DNA of 64,000 bases from Glandiceps talaboti (lineage: Eukaryota; Hemichordata; Enteropneusta; Spengelidae), in the NCBI RefSeq assembly GCF_964340395.1, contig NC_135553.1, positions 6,790,501 to 6,854,500 of the forward strand, read 5' to 3'. A program made the translations under genes and the position numbers. The notes under the pieces were generated by a model. That model made no database searches, was not told where the DNA came from, and saw only the letters and a list, made by a program, of their open reading frames with translations. Shown here in pieces: positions 36,501 to 48,500 of this stretch (positions are counted from its first letter, which is position 1; each line of letters begins with the position of its first letter).

Positions 36501-39500
36501 TAATTACGGGTGGAATGATGGATTATGAGTGTTAAATCTACTGCCTGTTGCTTAAATCAGATTTTTTGATTTATTGATGTATTGAAATTGGTTTGTTAAA
36601 CAGTCCATGCTCCAGTGATGACCTTGTTGATGATGTCATTGGAATTTCCTGACAGCTGATGTCAGGATGAAGTATATGTTGTTGATGATGTCATAGGAAT
36701 TTGCTGTCAGCTGATGTCAGGATGAAGTATATGTTGTAGATGATGTGATAGGAATTTGCTGTCACCTGATGTCAGGATGAAGTTGTGTTGATGATGTCAT
36801 AGGAATTTGCTGTCACCTGATGTCAGGATGAAGTTGTGTTGTTCATGATGTCATAGGAATTTGCTGTCAGCTGATGTCAAGATGAAGTATATGTTGTTGA
36901 TGATGTCATAGGAATTTGCTGTCACCTGATGTCAGGATGAAGTTGTGTTGTTGATGATGTCATAGGAATTTGCTGACAGCTGATGTCAGAATGAAGTATA
37001 TGTTGTTGATGATGTCATAGGAATTTGCTGTCAGCTGATGTCAGGATGAAGTATATGTTGTTGATGATGTCATAGGAATTTGCTGTCAGCTGATGTCAGG
37101 ATGAAGTATATGTTGTTGATGATGTCATAGGAATTTGCTGTCAGCTGATGTCAGGATGAAGTTGTGTTGTTGATGATGTCATAGGAATTTGCTGTCAGCT
37201 GATGTCAGGATGAAGTATATGTTGTTGATGATGTCATAGGAATTTGCTGTCAGCTGATGTCAGGATGAAGTGTATGTTGTTGATGATGTACATGTACTGT
37301 AACTTTTCAGATTTGTTGTTGTTTGTTATTATCTGTGCTGAGTACATGTTGTGGTGGTTGTGTGATTGTTGATAGTGTTGAGGATGATGGTATATATTGG
37401 TCCTATGGTTGTATTTTGGTGGTATTTGTTTGGTGGTTGTAGTGATGTTGGTAGTGTTTGTCATGTTTATATTGTTAGTACATGTAGTAATTTTATGGTG
37501 GTATTGGTCATTGGTCTCATAGTAGTGATAATTGATCATACATGTACATATACATGTGGTCGTTAATAGCAGTGATGGTGGTATTGGTCATGTGGTTGTT
37601 AGTAGTGATGTCAGTGGTATTGGTCATATGTTACTAGTCATTAGTAGTGATGATGGTGGTATTTGTTATGTGTTGCTGGTAGTGATGATGGTGGTATTGG
37701 TCATGTGGTTGTTAGTCGTGATGATGGTGGTATTGGTCATATGTTACTAGTCATTAGTAGTGATGATGGTGGTGGTGGTATTGGTCATGTGATACTAGTC
37801 ATTGATAGGAGTTATGTTGGTATTGGTCATATGTTGCTGGTTGTTAGTAGCAATGGTGGTTGTTTCTAGTGATGGTGATATATGGTCAATGATGATGGTG
37901 GTATTGGTCATGTGTCATTATTTTCTGTCACATTGTCAATTTACATATCCATATATGGTAGTCCAACAACTGGTGACGGTGACAAGTACAATCATGTAAT
38001 TATATTTATCGGTTACAGGAGTGGTTGGGAGATTGGGTGGTATTCTGGGGGGGGGGGGATTGAATGTTATTTGGTAAGCCTGGTTTTTATAAGTATTGAA
38101 TTAGAAACATGTATTATGTGAATGTATGATAGTCCAATAGCAGACAATCAAGATTAAGACATGCACATAAAAAGGAAAATCAAAGTAGCATTCTTATCAA
38201 AGGCTTTCTCCTTTCAAATTCTCGAGCAAAAGAAGCTCAAAAAATGACAGGGAAATATGTGCCCAATCGTTGAAATGATGAAAGCAGTCAATCAATCATA
38301 GCAAAAGATTTTCTGTCAATAACAAATGACTGTAATTTAGGGAAACAGTCTCTGTCTAGATGACGTGAAGACTCAATGCAAATTAAAGATGACCTTTACT
38401 TTCAGCTCTATCATAATCAGAATACTTTACAATGTACATAGATTGAACATTTCTGTATCTTTGTACATGTATGTATGTACAGTGGAATGTGATTAACAAA
38501 TCTGTCAATAGATAAACTTAGAGTCAACCAGTTATTTGTTAACATGACATCTTTTCAACTAATACACTGACATGACATCTATTCAAATAATACCCGGAAT
38601 GTCTTGATTGTATGGAATAAAATTTTCATGAAATGATGGGTTTACTACAGATAATAACAGTGAAGTAAATAAGTAAAAGCAGTATAGAATTATCCCTTTT
38701 GGTTCACAGGTAGTCATTGGTTGGGTCCACTCTATTATTAAAAAAATAGCAGATAAATAAATAATGGCTAAATATTTACTTAATACTGTGTAGTATTAAG
38801 ATTTTATTTTGAGAGGTGGGGTGGGGGTGATTGGATAACAAAAATGTGGCATGATTTAGAATCATTATCACCATTTATGTAAGGTCCAATAGAGAGAGAG
38901 TCCTTCATACATGTATGTACAATTCAATCCTGATTATCAAATTTGTCTGTACAGAGTCCTTCATATACATGTATGTGTGATCAAAATTAAAGATAGTAAA
39001 AAAAATGACACCATTGCAACAAGAAAAGAATAACGAAGCAAATAACTGAAAGTAAAAAATAAGAAATGGGGAAAGATGTTTGGGCTAAGAGATTGAAAGA
39101 TGGCAGATACATTAGATTAGAGCTGTCAGTTTCACTTAATGTTAGCTGTTAATATTAGTTAGATGTACACAGTGTGACATACATCTACATGTATATATAC
39201 AGGTCTGTGTGTTACTTACTCAGCCTTGAATCTATGCTCTCTTACACTCTAGATTAATAAGGCAGCTTATAAGTTATACATAGCAGTTTAGAAGATTGTA
39301 AAAGCAACTTACTATATAACATTTGATTGTAAAATGTATAGCTTCTTTTATTGAAAAGTATTACATTTTCTGGTATTAAGAAACCTATATCATAGCCACT
39401 TATAGACATTACGTATCATTCATCACTTTCATTGTACTCATCACACCAGATGCCATACCATTTGCATGCTCACATCTCACATATATTAAATCATCATTTC

Positions 39501-42500
39501 CTATCTCTATATATTTTTATATCTTTATGTGCATTTGCACTATTTTTTTGCATGGCAGTTATGGCAGTCCTATGGGTACACAGAGGTGACTATATTTTTA
39601 TAGCTTTCATTGCACCATCTCACAAATATACATGTTCCTAAGCCTCAGTAATCCAGGCCTTGTAACATGATTAATAATGATAGGTAAAGGGTCAAAGGTC
39701 AAGACTGAGATAGCTTCCTGGTTGTATTCTCCAGTAGTTGAATACAATCAGTAGCCATTGCGTGTGATGTCACACCCATCTGGCTGTTTAGTGTCACAGT
39801 ATGTATTTGTCTATTCAAAGTACAACATTTCTCAAAACTGCCCATCAAAATTAATAAAATTTTATTATTTGTTTAGTTATATATTTTAGTGATATACTTT
39901 AATAATACAAATATGTTCATTATGGCAATATATAAAATATCAAAGATTAAAAAAATATATATATTTGAAACAAAAGACCTGGATTACTAAGTCTTCAACT
40001 GTGTATACAATAGCCACCCTTCCTCCCAATATCATGTAATGCACATGTCTTCCAACACATACATGTATACAGCTATATATATAATACATTGGTTGAATTT
40101 GAAGGTTTTAGTCCTGTGTTCCTCTTTACCCAACTTATTGTGTTGAGTTATGATAATTATGTAGGTATGTACTAGTGTGAATATGGTACATGTAGTATTT
40201 ATAGAAGAACTTGTTTGATCAAGTTTTTTATGCTCACTCTGAATATTTGAATGTAGCTTTCAATTCTGTGTTTGTGATAGCTAGAAACTGTATATGCCAG
40301 TACAGTGACACCTCAGTAGTGGTCATGTGATAGTACATGTATATGTTACATGTATACACAATGTTATAGGGATATGTGCATGTGACACATTCCAATGTTA
40401 ATATGTCAATCACACCGTCGTCGTATAATATATATGATGTATATTATGTACCATCACACATGAACACTACTGAGGTATCACTGTATACATGTCATGTATA
40501 TAGGCAGTAAATATTTATAGCATGTGTCTGTCTAAAACAGAAATTATAAATATTGTTCATCTTTCCTCAATATCAACATTCTCAACTTTTTAAAATAAAA
40601 TAACACATGTTGTATCAATATTACAATAATGTTGAGGTGTTCACCCCTCCCTATTTTGTATATTTTAGTGAATTTTTGACATTTCATCATGTGACTTTTA
40701 TCCTGTGAAATCTATTCCACAAGTAAGATTGGTGACTGTTCCATCTTTGTTAGCCCTCAAATATACCATAAGACACTTGATATCAAAGTTAGCAGATGTA
40801 TTGAAAACATCACAAACATTGAATTGAAAGCTACATTATGGTTCTCTTTGACTGCAATATACATAGCTACATGTGATCCTGTCAGTGGTTTTGATTGTTA
40901 ACTATTCTACTTAACTATTCTACCTGTGTATAGAATGACCTACATGTATAGTTTGCGTCACCATTTCTTTCCATATTATTCCTCAATATTTTTCTTCATT
41001 TCCTTCTTCAAGGAAAATATGAGTGACCTATAAAGAGGCTCTTGCCACTACTCATCTAGTGACTTGCAGTGACAACCCTTAGGTCATGAGTACTTTGTGG
41101 CTGAATGAAGAAAAATATTGGGGAATAACATATTACCATCGCCAGTAATGAAAAAAAATTGGGGGAAATTAATGGCAATTTTGAGCATTTTGACTCATAT
41201 TTCGAACACAGCAGAACCAATGACATAGACACGTGTTGTCATAACATAGAATGACCAGAGTATATATTCCATATATTTTGTTGAAACCTGGCGCATGCAT
41301 GGTATAATACATTTTAGTAAGTGACTGTCATACTAACAAGTGTGATGTGTTTTGGTACTAACCACTTTCATGTATTACCAGTCTGTTTGTATCAGTGGAA
41401 ATGTAGACACCGGTATTTGCAATGTAATAATTAGACTAAACTTAACATTTCATTATACATTCCCAGTCGTCACTTGGTGGCCCAACTCTCCTATCAGTGT
41501 ACATTTACATGTCTTGAAAAAGGAGTTTGGTGCCAGTCTATCCCTGCATTCAACATGTATGAACAAAATCATGATATCTAATAAAGTATTGTGTATTAAG
41601 CCTGAGATACATGTAGACCTGTAGAATCGGAAGTCAACTATTTATCCAAACCAGGAGTATACTACTGACACAGAAGAAAGAAATACGACTATGATTATGC
41701 TATATATATACATGTATATCATACCATTGATATCATACATTTGGGGATTTGTCACATCTGTAATAAAATAAAAACACAAAGTCTATAGTATTCATCCTCT
41801 ACAAAGGTTAGAGTGTTGAGATGTTTCAGTTGATTTTCATACATGATAGTTTTAATATGTAGACTAAAAGAGTAGTTGTTGTGTGTATACACTCAATATC
41901 ACTTGCTAACACACAATGTTTCTATGTTTGTATAGGAGCATAGACAATGATCAATCTTTTAGTCTATGTATAATTAGCAAGAGCCCTAGAGGGACAATCA
42001 CACAATGTCGCACAAGCTCACGAACATCGTTTGTTGAGGTCAAACACCCCCCCCCCCCCCAAGAACATTCACAAGTGCAACATCATGGTGGAAACTATGA
42101 TGAAAACTGTAATGGTCACACCACTACGATCAATGTAGTGTAAAAACATGATTGTTAAAGCATACCAGAAATCCAACACCATACACGTATCTTACATGAG
42201 AAGTAAGTTATTGTCAACTTATCAACATCTCATTAGTAAATACAAATTTAGCTGTTATCATTCCGTTGAAATTTGGTTAAAAGTGTGATAATGATGTTCA
42301 GCAATGGCATTGATACCAGACCCCCTACCCCCAAACAAACAAAGTTCGCTTATTGAGGTGCTTGTGTGACATTGTGCAATCGTCCCTAAGTATAGGTAAG
42401 TTTTGTATTCAGAAAATTAATCGAAAGTGAAACTCCTATGTTGATGTCATTGTAGAAATGATCATTGATTGATCACATCTCATTGTTCCTATGGGTAGGA

Positions 42501-45500
42501 TACTGCATTGATCCTATTAAAGTTGGATCATAGACATAACAGTTCACTTTGCTCAACAACAACAAGATGGTTGATAACATCAACTGTAGGAATAGAAGTT
42601 GAGAAAGTTGTATACATTTTTTAGGAAATTGCAAAATTTTATGAATTGTTGGAAAAGGAAAGTATGTAAAGTTAAAACTGGTAACTTTTATAGAATTGTC
42701 AATTGATGGCAGAAATTTCGTGGACTTTTCAGTTACATGTAATACTAAACGATGTTATCAAATCATACCAAGTTGTGATTGTAACAGTGCAGCAATTTAT
42801 GGTTAAGTATTCTTCAGCAGAATATTCAAGTACCAACATTTCCTACATGCAGCAAAAATTACCCTCCTTCCCTAAAAGAACAAAACACAGCAACAACAAG
42901 CAAACATATAAACTCAGTGTTGCCCCTTTGATAAACACTCCATGCGTTTACTTAAAGTTAAAAAATCATTGTTCTGTTTAACCTTTAGGGTTGGATGAAT
43001 GAGTTACTGAAGTATGATCCCGACAACTACCATATAAGTCACACTCATTCCATCTATGTACGTCTTGAGGATTACTTCCTTCGACTCTCCAGACCCAAAC
43101 AGAACATTCCACGCAAAGCATCATGGGATGAGCCACATCACAACGCAATGTTCATCCATCAGAGACACTTTGACTTGAGAGGCAGTAAGATATTCCTACT
43201 CCCAGAAGGACTCTGTAGGAAGAGGTGGTGGAGTAAGAAGTATCCGATTTGCATACAGCTGGCTAAGAAAGGAACTAAAGCACAGAGAAAATTGGCAGAA
43301 AGTCCAACTGATGTGCCAATGCCTGATAATGCAAAGGGTTTTGATATCATACAGAGAGAAGAGTGTACGGATACAAAACTGATTGTGTTTGGAAGAACTG
43401 GTAGAGAGAAAGAAGAATGGTATCGGAAATTAGAAATTGCTGCCAATTGGGACGTGACAAAGGGAAAGAAACCCTTACTGACATTACTGAAAGACAAACC
43501 ATCTACCAAGATAAAAGATGACAGTGCTAAAGCATCAACCGATGATGATACCACTGTACCACTTGAAGACATAGAACGTACCAATCTCAAAGCTGGTGTA
43601 GATTACTATAAGTATATGTCCAAGTTGATCCCCAAAGACAAAGATGACCTAGGTCTTGGGGTCAATGTCAAATCAGGCGGTGTGACTTATGCTAGTCCGG
43701 CACGTAGAACCAAGGCAGAACAACAACAATCCAGCAATGAATCGCCAGCGTCCTGGGTTAACGCACTGATTAGTCGGAGTTTCTGGGACTTCTTACGTGA
43801 ACAACAGTGGGCAGGTGTTGTTGCACATAAGATACAGAGGAAACTGAGTAAAATAAAGGTTTGTACATTTCAGTAACTTAAAGTGGCCACATGAATGAGG
43901 ATTTGGTAATTATTTTGGATTTTTAACGTATAAATAAGTATATCATGGCTTCCTAATTGAAAAATCAATGTGAAACAACATAGACCAAGTCTGTGTTTGT
44001 AACTCATTACATCGCAAAATGCTAAAAGATGTGTAAAAAATGTTTGTTATTGTACGTACAATAACACACTTTGCACATTCATTAATATTTTACAATGCAA
44101 TGTAATAGATTGAAAATAATAGATTATGAAAGACTTGTTTGTGTTTAGACTCGAAAGTTTTTTACAAACAAAAGTGAAAGTTGATCAGAGAGCATCAATG
44201 GAAATCTTGAAGTTATCTCCATGTATGGAAATGTCTCTACCAAGTGTCCACTCAATATTCATAAAATATGTGTGTGGTATATAAAACATGGTATAAAAAG
44301 AATCTTTATCTGTTTTTTGTCAAAATTGTGATGGTATTTTTTACTTTTGGATGATTACAGGTACCTTACTTCATCAATGAGTTAGAGATTACAGACATAG
44401 ATCTAGGAATTGCCATGCCTGTCGTCCGACGTGCCTCCAAGCCTGTCATGGATGAAGGTGGCCTATGGGTTGACTTAGATATCACCTACTATGGCTCCTG
44501 TTGTATGACGCTGGAAACTAAACTCAACTTGTACAAACTTGGCAAAGACAACGGTGATACAGCTGAAAGAAAACTATCCTCTTCTAAAACAACCAACCCT
44601 AACAGGTAATGTTGCTATCTGAAAGCTATCATGTAAATCATTATTTCCAGAGTGCTAGGGAGCACTCTTGGAACTATTGTTTTGCCTGGATAACAGGTTA
44701 CTTTCTTTATCGACTCGATAGTTACTTCTTGTTTTGCTGACAACTATGCATGGTCAAATATTGAACTAGCTGCCCAGAGAAAAGTCAAACACAAAGTCAT
44801 TGACCAATCAATGATCAAACAGGAAACTCACTGACCAATCAGTGGTCAAACAACATAGTCACTGATCAATCAGTGGTCAAACAACAAAGTTACTTACTGA
44901 CCAATCAGTGGTCAAACACCAAACTCACTAACCAATCAGTAGGCAACACCAAACTTACTAACCAATCAATGGTCAAACAACAAACTCACTAACCAATCAG
45001 TAGGCAACACCAAACTTACTAGCCAATCAATGGTCAAACAACAAACTCACTAACCAATCAATTGTTCAAAAACCATACTCACTAATCAATCAATGTTCAA
45101 ACAGTAAACTCACTAAAAGCCAATCAGTGGTCAAACAACAAACTCACCAACCAATCAGTAGGCAAATACCAAACTAACCGACCAATCATACAATGGTCAA
45201 CACCAGACTTACAACACCAATCCCACTTAATAATTAATGTGACTTCAACAACCTTACTTCTGTTAACATTATGTTTATGTACAATATAATCTTTTTGTTT
45301 TGACATACATGAATCAAAATAATAAAGTTACCCTCCCACATGATTATGTACATATCTTTATTCCCTACACTTGTGTCCTGCTCCTTTGAATGGAACTAGT
45401 AATATGTGAATGCTTTTATAAATGTTGACATAACCTTGTAAACCTGTTGACTTAATCTGTCAGCACCTGAACAAACGTTAATGTTCAAAAGGATCTTTGC

Positions 45501-48500
45501 AAGGTCAAAATCAAGTTTGAAATAATACAGAGTTAAAAGAAATACATGACATTTATCTAAACCTATAGCTTATACTTTTATACAAACCTTATTTTGTTAA
45601 CTATTATTACTCTAGTTTATATATTTTACTAGTTTGTTTTAGCACCAAACACTTATTGCAGAAAATCCAATGGAGAAATGTAGTTTTCCTAACGGATGCA
45701 ATAAACATTCTATTCTATTCTATTCTATTCTATTCTGTTCTAATAAGACTTGTGCAAAGACAGTCAACACCAAGTTTGAAATACAAATGATAAATGAAAA
45801 GGTTATCGTAAATGCAAAGATATAGAATTGAGTGTATGTTAATGAGTGTGAGGCTGTTATTATTTGTCTATTCACTTTGACTATTCCTACCCACATTATG
45901 ATTCTAACACATATTCTTTGCTGTGTTGATTTTTTAACTCTAGCGTGAACTTTCCTTTTTTTCCTATATCTTTTCTGTTCCTATGTTATCGCACTGCCCT
46001 TCCTTGCTTGGTTTTTATCCCCTTGGGCATGCTTTGTGTGGTTTTTAGCAAGGGAAAGAAGGTTGCTAGTAGTTCTAGCTCTAAGCTGAGGACAAAAATT
46101 AACAGGACAGTTTCAAGGCTAAGTGGTCGCAGGTCTTCTAACCCAGCTTCTGAAACTAAGTTAACAGTGAGGTGAGATGTATAAAAACATATCAAACTGT
46201 ATGTCAACATTTCAATGTCATGGCCAGAGAAATCAAGTCCTCATTTATTTCTCATACAATCTGTAATTTGTAGTCATTGTCTGTTATGTCCTTGCTAAAA
46301 CATGACAATTTGAATGTTTCATCTCATTTTTGTGAAAAAGTATCCAAAACTTGTGATACCTTATAAATTGACAATTTCATATCATTATTGATATTGTATT
46401 AACAGTTAAATAATGTATGTATATTAAATATATAAAAATCATTTTCCATAATCAGCACCATGTTTAGCTCTTCCATTTACCATTGTATTGGTTAGTCTTA
46501 TATTAACAACATTGATAATATCAACAGGACAAGTTTTGACATTCAAACCCCAAAATAACAGATTAGTCCACTACTTGCACCCACCAAGGCATGTCATTGT
46601 CACTACTAATATACACCCACTGTACATAAAGATTGGCCCACTGGTCTAGAATCTCTCAATATAGCTCACATGTATGCGCACACCCTCATTCTCTGATTCA
46701 GCAATATGTACAATGCATGCAGTGTGGAAGCATGTGTTACCATAAGATCCATATACATGTATTTTCAATACCAGTCTTAGATTCACACATAGCCATTCTA
46801 GGTTATCTCACATGTGACCATGCTAAAATATTTCATATATTCTTGTGCATATCTCACACACCGAAGATTAAATACCTCACACGGCCATTCTAGCATATCT
46901 TATTACAGCCATGCAAGGATATTTCGTACATTACTGTGATGATATCTCACACAGCCATGCAAGGATATCTTATGACAACCTTGCAAGGATATTTCATACA
47001 TTACTGTGATATCTCACACAGCCATGCAAGGATATCTTATGACAGCCTTGCAAGGATATTTCGTACATTACTGTGATGATATCTCACACAGCCATGCAAG
47101 GATATCTTATTACAGCCTTGCAAGGATATTTCATACATTACTGTGATGATATCTCACACAGCCATGCAGGGATATCTTGAACAATCATGCTTGATTATCT
47201 CACACAACCATTTGAGGATATCTTATGTACAGCCATGAAGGGTTATTTCTATACCATACATTATGAACATGCATGGACATCTCACAGAAGCATGCATGGA
47301 TATCTTACACAACCATCATGTGTGGATATCTCACACATTCCATCCTAGGATATCCTACATACAACAACCATGCAAGGATATTTTATACAGTCATGCTAGG
47401 AGATCTCACACAGGGTGGAATTCCTATACAATACAGCCATGCTTCAAATTTAATATACTAGTATAATGCAGCCATGCAGGATATTTCAAAGAACTACTAA
47501 GATATCTCATACACTCATGCAAAGATACATGTGCCTTGTACAACTATGCTAGAGATATCTTGTACAACCATGCTTAGGTATCCTTTAATTAATACAGCCA
47601 TGCAAAAATATTTGATACATTCTTGGAAGGATATCTATCACACAGCCATTTTCAGATATCATATATACATCCCAGAATATTTTTCATACATTCATGCTAG
47701 GATATTCTCATAGCAATCCAAGGATATCCTATACACAGCCATGCAGTAATATCTTTTCCAGCCATGCAGTTATATCTTAGACAGTCATGCTTCACCTTTT
47801 AGTGGTAAGAATGGATATGGCTGTTGAACTTCTTAGAAATGCAAAATTAATGCAAGTTGAACTGCAATGCTAAAAGTGGTATACTAACAGAATTAACATG
47901 ACTGGTGTTATTCTCTTCTCTCTTATAAGTTTAACAATTAAAGTTACTATCTCTATGTCTTTGCACAACTAATGTATTCCAGTGTAAGACAAGACATGGG
48001 AATCTCTATCATATCTGTTGCTATAGATATCACATATTTTATCCCGTTGATTTTGTTTCCAGTCCGTCAGCTGCATTAGACAGTGATGAGGAGGATAGTG
48101 CTGAATCTTCCGAGGAAGAAGATACAGATAACAACCCCCATGATGCAGGTGCTACAGACAATCCTGAAAGGTAAAGTCATTGTAATATATACCACAGATT
48201 TCTATATTTGGCCTGTCCACATTACAAAATCTAACTGATTTACCTGCATCAGTGTTATTCTATCAGTGGAGCCAGAGGGGTTGCATAGGATTATTCTTTT
48301 GTTCTGGACCTACTTTGTCTATAGTTCTGCCAGACAACTTTTTTCACTTCTAAATTTTTTATGCTATTTCCACCATTGGCCTATAGTTGTTTAGGGTTTA
48401 ATGTTTGAATGTTAAATTGTGGGTATGAAAACAGTTGTCTGGTCACAGAGCTGTAAACAAGTTTGTCCTGAACAAAAGAATGCTTGTATTTTAATCCATA

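Larger units (their letters stand above)
28801..42988 (+). other. TEX2 intron 1 (14.2 kb) with several tandem arrays and miniature elements
   Basis: It separates the membrane-anchor exon from the PH exon. It contains a Penelope-type remnant (32463-32640), minisatellites at 33055-33310, 36628-37290 and 37560-37920, a mariner-type MITE at 40303-40483 and an inverted-repeat element at 41991-42387. Between these it is AT-rich and dense in TACATGTA-like palindromes. No nested gene was recognised among the short reading frames. Confidence 0.75.

Noticed and set aside
36628-37290. CRISPR-like array
   Set aside because: Units are directly adjacent with no unique spacers, and the DNA is animal; it is a minisatellite.
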